64,000 nucleotides of DNA from positions 62,001 to 126,000 of the forward strand of contig CAKULY010000001.1 in NCBI GenBank assembly GCA_934667505.1, given 5' to 3'. This DNA is from an uncultured Treponema sp. (lineage in GTDB: Bacteria; Spirochaetota; Spirochaetia; Treponematales; Treponemataceae). Below are positions 34,290-42,743 of the stretch, piece after piece. Positions within the stretch are counted from its first letter, which is position 1. The number at the start of each line of letters is the position of its first letter. Both the position numbers and the translations under genes were made by a program. Below the pieces are notes generated by a model. The model was not told the DNA's origin, made no database searches, and saw nothing but the letters and a program-made list of their open reading frames with translations.

Positions 34290-34817
34290 ATGAATAGAGT
34301 AATTTTCTTTTTGTTTATGGCAATTTCTTTTATTTCTTTAAATTCGTGTAAATCAACAAAAACTAAAGAGTCAACTCAAGTTTCTTCTATAGAAGAAGTT
34401 GACGAGGAATTTACTCGCTCTACACAGGGAGTTGCAATCACTAAGGAAGAATTCAACGCAGATAAAAAAGAAATTTTAGACATAATATCAGAAATGTCCA
34501 AAATTATGACGGTGTATGATTACAACAGATGGCTGACCTACATAGATCCAGATTCTATAAAATATTGGAGCAATCCTGCGAACCTTCTGCAAGCTTCTAA
34601 AAGGCTTCCAATAAAGGGACAAAGGCTTTATAACCTTTCTGATTATTTTACCTATGTTTTTGTTCCTTCTAGAAAAGGCCGCTCCGTAGAAGAAATTCGT
34701 TATATTTCAAGAAGCAGCGTAAAAGCCGTGCAAGCAAGAGAAGATACTGATATTGTTTATTACAACTTTGTAAAGATTAATGGAAAGTGGATGGTAAAGA
34801 TTCCGCCGCTTTCTTAA
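34290..34817 (+). CDS. Lipoprotein of unknown function
   Basis: A 175-residue protein with signal peptide [15 protein letters not shown] and lipobox SLNSC (Cys20), so it is predicted to be lipidated. After an acidic linker comes a mixed alpha/beta region ([20 protein letters not shown]) and a C-terminal stretch ([17 protein letters not shown]) that resembles the last strands of NTF2-like or SnoaL-like folds. No catalytic residues are obvious. It is divergent from coaD with overlapping promoters. The start is fixed by the promoter position. Confidence 0.65.
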   Translation: MNRVIFFLFMAISFISLNSCKSTKTKESTQVSSIEEVDEEFTRSTQGVAITKEEFNADKKEILDIISEMSKIMTVYDYNRWLTYIDPDSIKYWSNPANLLQASKRLPIKGQRLYNLSDYFTYVFVPSRKGRSVEEIRYISRSSVKAVQAREDTDIVYYNFVKINGKWMVKIPPLS

Positions 34818-34877
34818 ATTAATTCTTTTATAAAAACTAATTCAAGTTGCACGCTTGGTCTTAATACAAGTATTTTA

Positions 34878-34906
34878 TTGATTTTTTAAAATACATAACA
34901 TATAAT
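34878..34906 (+). promoter_or_regulatory. Promoter of the HEAT-repeat protein gene
   Basis: TTGATT (34878-34883), a 17-base spacer and TATAAT (34901-34906). Unlike several neighbours it leaves a leader of about 37 bases with a clear GGAGG site. Confidence 0.65.
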
Positions 34907-34949
34907 TTACAAGATTTATTGTTTAAATGTTTTCCAGGAGGAACATTTT

Positions 34950-35690
34950 ATGAAAATGACAAAAAAGGTTATTTTAGCAGGACTTATTTCTATGTGCGCT
35001 TTTGCATTTGCTCAGGAGCAAAAAGTTCAAAGAAAAACTCAGCCTGAAAAAACAGAAACTTCTGTAGAAGAAGATTACCTTAGCGATGTTGACGGCGTTG
35101 TTATTATGGCGCTTGCGCAATCTGATGAATATGACAACAAGCTAGTTGCAATGCAGTTTTTGGAAGAAGCTGTTGAAAATGGCAAAATAAACGAAGATAT
35201 AATGAATGCTTTAAACCAGCTTGCAGGCGAAGGAATTACATCTCAGTCAAGAACAAACGGCAGACTTATGAACAACTTTCCAGATATCCGCAGAAGAGCC
35301 TGTCTTGCATTGGGAAAAGTAAAAACCGAAGAATCTAAAAACTGCCTTGTAAAAATCACACTTGCAGAAAACGAACCTATGGTAATTGCTGCGGCTGTAA
35401 ATTCTCTTGGAGAAATAGGAATAAACAGCAATGATGAGGTTGTAGACGCTATTTCATTTGCAAATAGACGAAACCAAATACTAAATCCTACAAGTTCGCT
35501 TGCTTTTGAAGTTATTGACACTTATGCAAAGTTAGCAGATTCAACTCAAAACAAAAAAATAATAATTGATTCATTAGGAAAGATTGCTGCCGACTACCAC
35601 TATAATTCAGTTGTTAGAAACAAAGCTCTAAAAGCTTTAAAGCAGCTAAACGACATAGGTACAAACAAATCTACATCAGAAGCAAAATAA
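34950..35690 (+). CDS. Exported HEAT-repeat protein
   Basis: A 246-residue protein with signal peptide ending FAFAQ (about residue 24). A short K/E-rich linker is followed by helical repeats with the HEAT pattern, for example IRRRACLALGKVKTEESK and MVIAAAVNSLGEIGINSND. It would be a periplasmic scaffold or adaptor. GGAGG precedes the ATG by eight bases. No partner can be named. The helical tail of the propeller protein at 4219-6021 has a similar flavour. Confidence 0.65.
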   Translation: MKMTKKVILAGLISMCAFAFAQEQKVQRKTQPEKTETSVEEDYLSDVDGVVIMALAQSDEYDNKLVAMQFLEEAVENGKINEDIMNALNQLAGEGITSQSRTNGRLMNNFPDIRRRACLALGKVKTEESKNCLVKITLAENEPMVIAAAVNSLGEIGINSNDEVVDAISFANRRNQILNPTSSLAFEVIDTYAKLADSTQNKKIIIDSLGKIAADYHYNSVVRNKALKALKQLNDIGTNKSTSEAK

Positions 35691-35741
35691 GTACTGAACA
35701 AAAAGTATATAACTAAAATTCGATTAAATTGTTATAGAAAC

Positions 35742-35797
35742 ACGTCTAATCAAGATATTGAGTTTTACAATTATAACTAAATTCTTGATTTAGGCGT
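35742..35797. terminator. Imperfect hairpin between the HEAT gene and maf
   Basis: ACGTCTAATCAAG (35742-35754) pairs with CTTGATTTAGGCGT (35784-35797) with one bulge and one G-T pair across a 29-base loop. No T-run follows, so its role is uncertain. Confidence 0.35.
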
Positions 35798-35870
35798 TGC
35801 TATTAATTACTACGATTTGATAATCTAAAAAACTTATAAATTCATACAAATTAGAAAATAGGAACAAACG

Positions 35871-36461
35871 ATGGAACCAATTATTTTAGCATCTTCATCT
35901 CCACGTAGGCAAGAAATATTAAAAATGTTGGGTATTCCTTTCAGAGTAATAATGCCTACTACAGAAGAACTTTTTTCAAGCGTATTAGAGCCAGAAGATG
36001 TTCCAGAAATGCTCGCCCGCGAAAAAGTTATATCAGTAGTGCACTCTCTTCCGCCTCTTCAAGAAATTCCCTGGGTGCTTGGAGCGGACACATTGATTGT
36101 AAAAGATGGAAAAATATACGGAAAGCCGCAAGATCAAAACGAAGCCGAAAGTTTTTTAAGAGCATTTCAAGGAAGCACTCACAGCGTAATTACTGCTATA
36201 ATCCTTTACAATGGACGAAAAAAAACAACTTCTTCCAGAGTATGCAAAACAGAAGTTACATTTGCTCCAATGACGGACGAAGAAATAAACTGGTATCTTG
36301 ATACAGGAGAATGGCACGGTGCTGCCGGTGGCTACAGAATTCAAAGCTTGGCTTCTGTTTTCATAAAAAAAATAGAAGGCTCTCAAAGTTGTGTTACAGG
36401 CTTGCCTATACATGAACTTTTTGATATACTGAAAGAACAGGGTTATTCTATTTTAGACTGA
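35871..36461 (+). CDS. maf: Maf-family nucleotide pyrophosphatase
   Basis: A 196-residue house-cleaning NTP pyrophosphatase that removes non-canonical or excess nucleotides (dTTP/UTP-type activity in the YhdE group). The N-terminal [18 protein letters not shown] is the Maf signature. [15 protein letters not shown] carries the catalytic Asp, and [13 protein letters not shown] the C-terminal loop. A weak AGGA site lies before the ATG. It lies just upstream of the rpsB leader. Confidence 0.93.
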   Translation: MEPIILASSSPRRQEILKMLGIPFRVIMPTTEELFSSVLEPEDVPEMLAREKVISVVHSLPPLQEIPWVLGADTLIVKDGKIYGKPQDQNEAESFLRAFQGSTHSVITAIILYNGRKKTTSSRVCKTEVTFAPMTDEEINWYLDTGEWHGAAGGYRIQSLASVFIKKIEGSQSCVTGLPIHELFDILKEQGYSILD

Positions 36462-36467
36462 TTCTGT

Positions 36468-36563
36468 CGTGCAGTTTTTGTGCACGCATCTTCCGTACCG
36501 CTTATGGCGGCATCGAGAAAAAGAGTACGGGGCAAGGCTAAAGACTTTTGTCAATATCTTGCC
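36468..36563 (+). promoter_or_regulatory. Structured rpsB mRNA leader, candidate autoregulatory element
   Basis: Three helices lie between maf and rpsB: CGTGCA/TGCACG (36468-36486), CCGTAC/GTACGG (36493-36530) with an inner CCGC/GCGG, and GGCAAG/CTTGCC (36531-36563). The last ends eight bases before the GGAG site. Such leaders commonly let a ribosomal protein (here S2) repress its own mRNA; that role is inferred. Confidence 0.5.
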
Positions 36564-36579
36564 AGTGAAGGAGAAAATC

Positions 36580-37449
36580 ATGGCAGTTGTAACCATGAAA
36601 AACCTGCTCGAATCTGGAGTTCATTTCGGGCATCAGGTAAAACGTTGGGATCCTAGAATGAAGAAATTCATCTTCACAGAAAGAAATGGGATTCATATCA
36701 TTGACTTGCAAAAAACTATTGCAGCAATTAAAGACAGTTATGAAGCAGTAAGAAAAGTTGTTGCTTCTGGAAAGTCAGTTCTTTTCGTAGGAACTAAAAA
36801 ACAAGCCCAGCAGGCAGTTCAAAAAGAAGCAGAACGCTGCGGAATGTTCTACATTAACAACCGTTGGCTTGGCGGTATGCTTACAAACTTTTCGACAATC
36901 AAAAAATCTCTTCTCAGACTCAAGAAAATTGAAAAAATGGAAGTAGACGGCACTTTCGAAAATCTTACAAAGAAAGAAGTATCTGCTCTTCAAAAAGAAA
37001 AATCAAAATTAGAAAAAAACCTTGGCGGCATCAAGGAAATGAAGGAGCTTCCTGGAATCGTATTCATAATCGATACACACAAGGAACAGATTGCTGTCGC
37101 AGAAGCTAGAAGAATGGGTATTCCTATTATCGCTGTTGTTGACACAAACTGCAACCCAGACGGCATTGACTACCCTATTCCTGGCAATGACGATGCTATC
37201 AGAGCAATCTCTTTGTTCACTTCAATAATTGCAAATGCTGTAATTGAATCAGACAACGAAAACGGTCTTAAGATTCTTGAAAATCTTGATGGCGATGAAG
37301 AAATTGTTACAGATGCAGTAAGCAAGAATGAAGACGAAGAAATTGTTGACTATTCTAATTATCAGCCTACAGAAGTAAAAGAAGAAGATATTGAAACTGA
37401 CGAAAAAGACAGTTTCGTAGATGAAGATAAAATCTACAATAATAAATAA
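36580..37449 (+). CDS. rpsB: 30S ribosomal protein S2
   Basis: A 289-residue ribosomal protein. [44 protein letters not shown] and [13 protein letters not shown] are all canonical. The tail (~60 residues, very acidic) is longer than in E. coli. The ATG at 36580 has GGAG upstream; the frame extends 37 codons further back through the structured leader and is not coding there. It is first in the rpsB-tsf pair. Confidence 0.97.
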   Translation: MAVVTMKNLLESGVHFGHQVKRWDPRMKKFIFTERNGIHIIDLQKTIAAIKDSYEAVRKVVASGKSVLFVGTKKQAQQAVQKEAERCGMFYINNRWLGGMLTNFSTIKKSLLRLKKIEKMEVDGTFENLTKKEVSALQKEKSKLEKNLGGIKEMKELPGIVFIIDTHKEQIAVAEARRMGIPIIAVVDTNCNPDGIDYPIPGNDDAIRAISLFTSIIANAVIESDNENGLKILENLDGDEEIVTDAVSKNEDEEIVDYSNYQPTEVKEEDIETDEKDSFVDEDKIYNNK

Positions 37450-37472
37450 ACTTTTTAAAAGGATTTTTAATT

Positions 37473-38306
37473 ATGGAAATCAAAGCATCTGATATAAAGG
37501 CACTCCGTGATTCTACTGGTGCCGGATTGATGGATTGTAAAAAAGCTCTTATAGATTGCAATGGTGACATTGCAGAAGCTGAAAAACAATTGCGAGAAAA
37601 AGGTCTTGCAGCTATGTCGAAGAGATCTGATCGTGCGACTGGCGAAGGTCGAATTTTCATAAAGCAGGATGACAAAAAAATCGCAATGGCAGAAGTTACT
37701 TGCGAAACAGACTTTGTTGCAAAAAATTCTGACTTTATTGCTGTCGGCGAAAAAATTGTTGCAGAAGTATTTGACAAAAATCTTAATGAAGTTACAGATG
37801 GGCTTAAAGAACATCTTAACGAACTTGCAATTAAGATTCGTGAAAATATGTCTGTGCGCCGCGTTGTATGCGTAGAAATTCCAGAAGGCGCTGTTGCATC
37901 AACTTATATTCACCACAACTTTAAGATTGGTTCTATCGTAGTTATAAAAGGCTCTACAGATTCTAAAATCAAAGAATTTGCACATATATGTTGTCTTCAC
38001 CTTGCTTCAAAAACTCCTGCATACATCACGAAAGATGAAGTTCCACAATCATATATTGACGAACAGACAGAAATTTTTAAAGCACAGATGGCAGAAGACC
38101 CTGCTATGGCAAAGAAACCTGAAAATGTAAAAGAAGGTATTCTAAAAGGTAAGGTTAGCAAGAATCTTGCAGAAATCTGCTTTATGGACCAGATGTACCT
38201 TGACGATGAAAAGAAAACAGTTGCTACAGTACTTGCTGAAATGGGAAAATCAGTTGGCGCAACTCTTACTTTTGACAAGGTTATTCTTTACATACTCGGT
38301 AAATAA
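37473..38306 (+). CDS. tsf: Translation elongation factor Ts
   Basis: A 277-residue GDP-exchange factor for EF-Tu. The N-terminus has LRDSTGAGLMDCKKAL and the core EVTCETDFVAKN, both diagnostic; a C-terminal KVSKNLAEICFMDQ stretch follows. An AGGA site precedes the ATG, 23 bases after rpsB. A strong hairpin terminator follows, so frr may be transcribed partly separately. Confidence 0.97.
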   Translation: MEIKASDIKALRDSTGAGLMDCKKALIDCNGDIAEAEKQLREKGLAAMSKRSDRATGEGRIFIKQDDKKIAMAEVTCETDFVAKNSDFIAVGEKIVAEVFDKNLNEVTDGLKEHLNELAIKIRENMSVRRVVCVEIPEGAVASTYIHHNFKIGSIVVIKGSTDSKIKEFAHICCLHLASKTPAYITKDEVPQSYIDEQTEIFKAQMAEDPAMAKKPENVKEGILKGKVSKNLAEICFMDQMYLDDEKKTVATVLAEMGKSVGATLTFDKVILYILGK

Positions 38307-38316
38307 TTTGTAAAAC

Positions 38317-38352
38317 GGCTACCCTACTTAATATTTTTAGGGTAGCCATTTT
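38317..38352 (+). terminator. Terminator after tsf
   Basis: GGCTACCCTA (38317-38326) and TAGGGTAGCC (38338-38347) form a perfect 10-base stem followed by ATTTT. Confidence 0.8.
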
Positions 38353-38397
38353 AGTTAGTTGCAAAACATTTTAAAAAGACAAAAAGGAAGCTTAATT

Positions 38398-38934
38398 ATG
38401 TCAGAAGAAAGAATGGAAAAAACGGTGTCCGCATTAAAGGACTCTTTTAATGGAATTAGAACAGGTCGTGCTTCTGCTGCAATTTTTGACAAAGTACGAG
38501 TAGATTATTATGGAACAAAGTCTCCTTTAAATCAGGTTGCAACTATTTCTATACCTGAAGCAAGAACTGTTGTTATTCAGCCGTTTGACAAATCTCTTAT
38601 CACAGAAATTGAAAAAGCAATTCTCACAGCGGATCTTGGATTAAATCCTTCAAATGACGGAAAAGTTATCCGCATTTCTATTCCTCCTCTAACAGCAGAA
38701 AGAAGAAAAGAACTTGTAAAGCAAGCAAAAACAATTGCAGAAAATTCTAGAACAGCAATTAGAAACATTCGTCGAGATGGTAACGATGATTTAAAAAAGC
38801 AACAGAAAGCCGGCGAACTTACAGAGGATGGCTTAAAACAAGAAGAAGATAAGTTACAAAAGCTTACTGATAAATATATTGCAGAAATAAACAAGATTTA
38901 CGAAACAAAAGAAAAAGAAATTTTGGAAGGCTAA
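38398..38934 (+). CDS. frr: Ribosome recycling factor
   Basis: A 178-residue factor that splits post-termination ribosomes with EF-G. FNGIRTGRASAAIFDKVRVDYYG and RRDGNDDLKKQ are canonical. The ATG at 38398 has GGAAG before it; a frame start 13 codons earlier is not needed. It leads frr-uppS-cdsA-dxr-rseP, with near-zero spacing to uppS. The usual pyrH between tsf and frr is missing here. Confidence 0.96.
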   Translation: MSEERMEKTVSALKDSFNGIRTGRASAAIFDKVRVDYYGTKSPLNQVATISIPEARTVVIQPFDKSLITEIEKAILTADLGLNPSNDGKVIRISIPPLTAERRKELVKQAKTIAENSRTAIRNIRRDGNDDLKKQQKAGELTEDGLKQEEDKLQKLTDKYIAEINKIYETKEKEILEG

Positions 38935-39641
38935 TGGCAATCGATAAAGAATCGCTTCCCGTTCATATTGGAATAATTATGGATGGGAACGGTCGCTGGG
39001 CAAAAAAGCGAAATTTACCTCGGACAAATGGTCACAAGGCCGGATTGGATACTGCGAAGCTTATTGTAAAAGCAGCATCTGAACTAGGAATAAAATATGT
39101 GACTCTATATGTTTTTTCTACTGAAAATTGGAAAAGAATGCAAGACGAAGTAAATTACCTTATGGGTCTAATAAAACTAAATCTTCGTTCAGAGTTTAAT
39201 TTTTATAAGCAAAATAAAATGCGAATAAAGCATTTAGGAAATCTAGAAGGACTTCCTAAAGATGTTCAAAATGAAATAATTGAAGCAGTCAACGAAACAA
39301 GTCATTTTGATGGACTTACTGTTACTTTAGCAATAAACTACGGTGGAAGAGATGAAATCATACGTGGAATACAAAAGCTGATTTCTAAAGGAACTAATCA
39401 AAATATAACTGAAAAAACTTTTGAGCAGTTTTTTGATATTCCAGAACTGCCTGATGTAGATTTGCTTATACGCACAGGCGGGGAGCTAAGGCTGAGCAAT
39501 TTTCTTTTATGGCATTCTGCTTATGCGGAACTGCTTTTTACAGATACGCTTTGGCCAGATTATACAAAAGAAGAATTTTATAAAGACATTGAAACGTTCC
39601 AAAATCGTACAAGGCGATTTGGCGCGGTTTTAGATAAATAG
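38934..39641 (+). CDS. uppS: Isoprenyl transferase (undecaprenyl diphosphate synthase)
   Basis: A 235-residue cis-prenyltransferase producing the lipid carrier for peptidoglycan and glycan synthesis. IIMDGNGRWAKKR with the catalytic Asp, VTLYVFSTENWKR and RTGGELRLSNFLLWHSAYAE are the conserved regions. It overlaps the frr stop by one base. The product would also serve the surface-glycan cluster at 52-61 kb. Confidence 0.95.
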   Translation: MAIDKESLPVHIGIIMDGNGRWAKKRNLPRTNGHKAGLDTAKLIVKAASELGIKYVTLYVFSTENWKRMQDEVNYLMGLIKLNLRSEFNFYKQNKMRIKHLGNLEGLPKDVQNEIIEAVNETSHFDGLTVTLAINYGGRDEIIRGIQKLISKGTNQNITEKTFEQFFDIPELPDVDLLIRTGGELRLSNFLLWHSAYAELLFTDTLWPDYTKEEFYKDIETFQNRTRRFGAVLDK

Positions 39642-39651
39642 TGGGATATTT

Positions 39652-40530
39652 ATGAGTAAGACAGTACAGCGATTATTAACTTTTTTTATTGGAATTCCTC
39701 TTATTGTCGGAATTGTTTTTTTAAGTTATTTCAATCACTTAATCTTAAATATTGTAATATCTGTTATTTCTGTTATCGCAGCTACTGAGATGTACAATAT
39801 TTTTTCAAAGAAAACTGTTTTATTTAATAAATTTTTACTACAGTTCTTTACAATACTTTTACCAATAGGAACTTATATTTTAATAATTTTAGGTAAAAGC
39901 ACAACTTATATAGCTTGGTTGCTTCTATTTGAAATATTGATTTTGCTAGGAGTTGAAGTTTACACTCATAAGAGTTTTGATGATTCAAACCAAAGAATAA
40001 CTGCAAGCGTGTTTATTCTTTTGTATTGCGGATATATGATTACCTTTGTTTCCAGGATGGGAGCATTTAAAGACAGCACTATTATAATTTGCATATTCCT
40101 TTTAGCAGTTTTTATGTGCGATTCACTTGCCTGGCTATTTGGAGTCCTTTTAGGTAAAAACAACAGAGGTGTGTTTGCAGTTAGCCCGAATAAAAGCATT
40201 GCAGGTTTCTGTGGAGGCTTTTTAGGCTCTATTGCGTCTTGCGTTTTGGCATGGTTCTTATTAGGGCATATTTTTCAGAAAGATATACTATCTGGAAGTG
40301 TGTGGAAAGCCGTTCTTTTAGGTTTTTTATGCGCAATTTCTTCAATAACGGGAGATTTAGTAGAAAGCGTATTTAAACGCTCTTCTGACGAAAAAGACAG
40401 CGGCAATATAATTCCTGGTCGCGGCGGAATCCTTGATTCAATTGATTCAATTCTTTTTAGCGCGCCTGTTTTCTACATTATTTTTTATATTCTCTATTCA
40501 CCAGAGTTCCAAAATCAGATTATAAAGTAA
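39652..40530 (+). CDS. cdsA: Phosphatidate cytidylyltransferase
   Basis: A 292-residue membrane enzyme making CDP-diacylglycerol from phosphatidate and CTP. About eight hydrophobic segments were seen. SPNKSIAGFCGGFLGS and the C-terminal signature ITGDLVESVFKRSSDEKDSG are family hallmarks. It lies 10 bases after uppS and 3 before dxr. Confidence 0.95.
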   Translation: MSKTVQRLLTFFIGIPLIVGIVFLSYFNHLILNIVISVISVIAATEMYNIFSKKTVLFNKFLLQFFTILLPIGTYILIILGKSTTYIAWLLLFEILILLGVEVYTHKSFDDSNQRITASVFILLYCGYMITFVSRMGAFKDSTIIICIFLLAVFMCDSLAWLFGVLLGKNNRGVFAVSPNKSIAGFCGGFLGSIASCVLAWFLLGHIFQKDILSGSVWKAVLLGFLCAISSITGDLVESVFKRSSDEKDSGNIIPGRGGILDSIDSILFSAPVFYIIFYILYSPEFQNQIIK

Positions 40531-40533
40531 ATT

Positions 40534-41619
40534 ATGAAAAAAGTTTTAGTTTTAGGTGCAACAGGCTCTATAGGAACAAATACCTTAGACATTGTCAGAG
40601 CAATGCCTAAGGATTTTTCTGTCTGCGGTCTTTCCGCTCATTCAAATAAAGAAAAACTTGAAAAACTTTGTTTAGAATTCAATTGCAAAGGTGTTCTTAC
40701 TTCTTTTGAATCTAAAGATTGTATTAATTTTTTAATAGAACAGTCTAAACCAGACATCGTTGTAAATGGGATTGCAGGAAGCGCAGGACTTTTACCATCA
40801 AAAACTGTTATAGAACATGGAATAGATTTAGCGCTAGCGAACAAGGAAACAGTTGTTATGGCGTGGCCTCTTATAAAAGATTTGGCTAAACTTCATAATG
40901 CAAAAATAATTCCTGTAGATTCTGAACATTCTGCAATTTTTAACCTTATAAACCAAATCGGAAACAATAACATTGATTCAATTTTGATTACAGCAAGCGG
41001 AGGTCCATTCAGAGACTTTCCAAAAGAAAAATTAGAAACGGTAACTGTGAATGATGCTCTGAAACACCCCACTTGGAATATGGGAAAAAAAATAACTATA
41101 GATTCGGCGACGCTCGCAAACAAAGGTCTTGAAGTCATAGAAGCTTGCAGGCTATTTGAGCGTCCTGTTCAAAAAATAAAAGTTGTTGTGCATCCTCAAA
41201 GCCTTGTTCATTCGTTGGTAAGAACAAATGACGGCATGTTGTACGCCCAAATTTCAGATCCTACGATGAAACATCCGATTTTCAGCGCGCTTACCTACCC
41301 TAAAAATCAAGTTTCACCATTAGAACAATTTGAGCTTTTCGACCATGAAATGACATTTTTTAAGCCTAGATTCGACGATTTTCCAATGTTGAAATATGCC
41401 TACGAGGCAGCAGAAAAAGAAAATTCTTATACAATAGCCTATAACGCGGCGAATGAAATCGCTGTAGAAGCTTTTTTAAGAGAAAAAATAAGTTTTACAG
41501 AAATTCCTAGTATTGTAAAATCAGTTTTGGACAAAGATTGGAATCATAAAGTAGAATCTTTTGAAGATGTATTTGAACAAGACTTAAGAGCTCGCAAATA
41601 TGCACAGGAAGAATTATGA
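40534..41619 (+). CDS. dxr: 1-deoxy-D-xylulose 5-phosphate reductoisomerase
   Basis: A 361-residue NADPH-dependent enzyme of the MEP isoprenoid pathway. GATGSIGTNTLDIV binds NADPH, ALANKETVV and VDSEHSAIF carry the metal and substrate residues, and ASGGPFRDF with HPTWNMGKKITIDSATLANK follow. The length is slightly shorter than in E. coli. With ispG at 61.9-62.9 kb it shows that the organism uses the MEP route. It overlaps rseP by 4 bases. Confidence 0.96.
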   Translation: MKKVLVLGATGSIGTNTLDIVRAMPKDFSVCGLSAHSNKEKLEKLCLEFNCKGVLTSFESKDCINFLIEQSKPDIVVNGIAGSAGLLPSKTVIEHGIDLALANKETVVMAWPLIKDLAKLHNAKIIPVDSEHSAIFNLINQIGNNNIDSILITASGGPFRDFPKEKLETVTVNDALKHPTWNMGKKITIDSATLANKGLEVIEACRLFERPVQKIKVVVHPQSLVHSLVRTNDGMLYAQISDPTMKHPIFSALTYPKNQVSPLEQFELFDHEMTFFKPRFDDFPMLKYAYEAAEKENSYTIAYNAANEIAVEAFLREKISFTEIPSIVKSVLDKDWNHKVESFEDVFEQDLRARKYAQEEL

Positions 41620-42731
41620 AAATTGTAATTGGTCTTTTATGTTTGTTTTTTATAATCCTTTTTCATGAACTAGGACACTTTATTTTTGCCAAAATTTTTG
41701 GTGTCAAAGTTGAAAGTTTTTCAATAGGAATAGGTCCATGGTATATTCACAAAAGAATAAAAGGCACGGATTACAGGCTTTCTTTTATTCCTTTAGGTGG
41801 CTACTGCGGATTAAAAGGCGAAAAAGACTTTTCAAAGGCCATTGAGCAGAATTTGCCCTATATTGAAGCTGAAAAAGACTCTATGTATGGTGTGCATCCA
41901 TTAAAAAGAGCATTGATTGCATTTGCAGGTCCATTTTTTAATATCTTTTTGGCATGGATTTCATTTTCTATCATTGCAATTACAGGATACACTTATTATT
42001 CATATTCAAATCAAATCAGACTAGCAGACGAAATCTATCCAGAGCTTCACAGCGCAGGAAGAGAAGCAGGCCTTCTTTCCGGAGATAAAATTGTTGAAAT
42101 AAATGGGAAAGTCGTTTTAAATTTTGCCGGCATTGTTGAAGAGATTTCTTCCAGACCGAATGAAGATGTTGAAGTCGTTGTTGAACGCAACGGAAACAAA
42201 ATGAATTTCACAGTGCATACCGACTTTGATAAAAAAACTGCAAGCGGAAAAATCGGAATTACGGCTTATTCAGATGTTGTAGAAAAATTTGAAGCCAAAA
42301 GGTATCCATTTTTTACAGCTCTTCTGCAAGGCGTAAAAGAAACTGGCAAATATATGATTCTTACGGTAAAAGGAATTGTAAACCTATTTAAAGGAGCAGA
42401 CATTTCTGAATCAATTTCCGGACCGGCAAGAACAGCCGATATGATGGGGCAAATTCTTTCATCTAGTTTTTCGGAAAACTTAAAGACGGGGCTTGTAAAT
42501 CTTTTAAATCTTATCGCGTTAATAAGCATTTCCTTAGGAATTATGAACTTGCTTCCTGTTCCAATTCTTGATGGCGGACTAATTATTTTCGCACTAATTG
42601 AATTTGTTACTCGCAAAAAACTTTCTCCAAAAGTCTTGTATTATATACAATTTATTGGACTTGCCTTTATTGCAGTTCTTTTTTTAATAGGTCTTTTTGG
42701 AGATGTAAAGTATTTTTATAGGAAATTTTAG
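41616..42731 (+). CDS. rseP: Site-2 intramembrane zinc metalloprotease, RseP type
   Basis: A 371-residue S2P protease. The first helix contains the zinc motif HELGHFIFAKIFGV, and NLLPVPILDGG near the C-terminus supplies the third ligand. One PDZ domain lies around residues 130-215 (GREAGLLSGDKIVEINGKVV). It would cleave membrane-bound anti-sigma factors or signal peptides. It is the last gene of the conserved run and is followed after 12 bases by a propeller protein with its own GGAG site. Confidence 0.95.
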   Translation: MKIVIGLLCLFFIILFHELGHFIFAKIFGVKVESFSIGIGPWYIHKRIKGTDYRLSFIPLGGYCGLKGEKDFSKAIEQNLPYIEAEKDSMYGVHPLKRALIAFAGPFFNIFLAWISFSIIAITGYTYYSYSNQIRLADEIYPELHSAGREAGLLSGDKIVEINGKVVLNFAGIVEEISSRPNEDVEVVVERNGNKMNFTVHTDFDKKTASGKIGITAYSDVVEKFEAKRYPFFTALLQGVKETGKYMILTVKGIVNLFKGADISESISGPARTADMMGQILSSSFSENLKTGLVNLLNLIALISISLGIMNLLPVPILDGGLIIFALIEFVTRKKLSPKVLYYIQFIGLAFIAVLFLIGLFGDVKYFYRKF

Positions 42732-42743
42732 GAGACTTGCAAA

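Noticed and set aside
36469-36579. Longer N-terminus for ribosomal protein S2
   Set aside because: The extra codons come from the structured leader; the ATG at 36580 has a good ribosome binding site and gives the canonical protein start.
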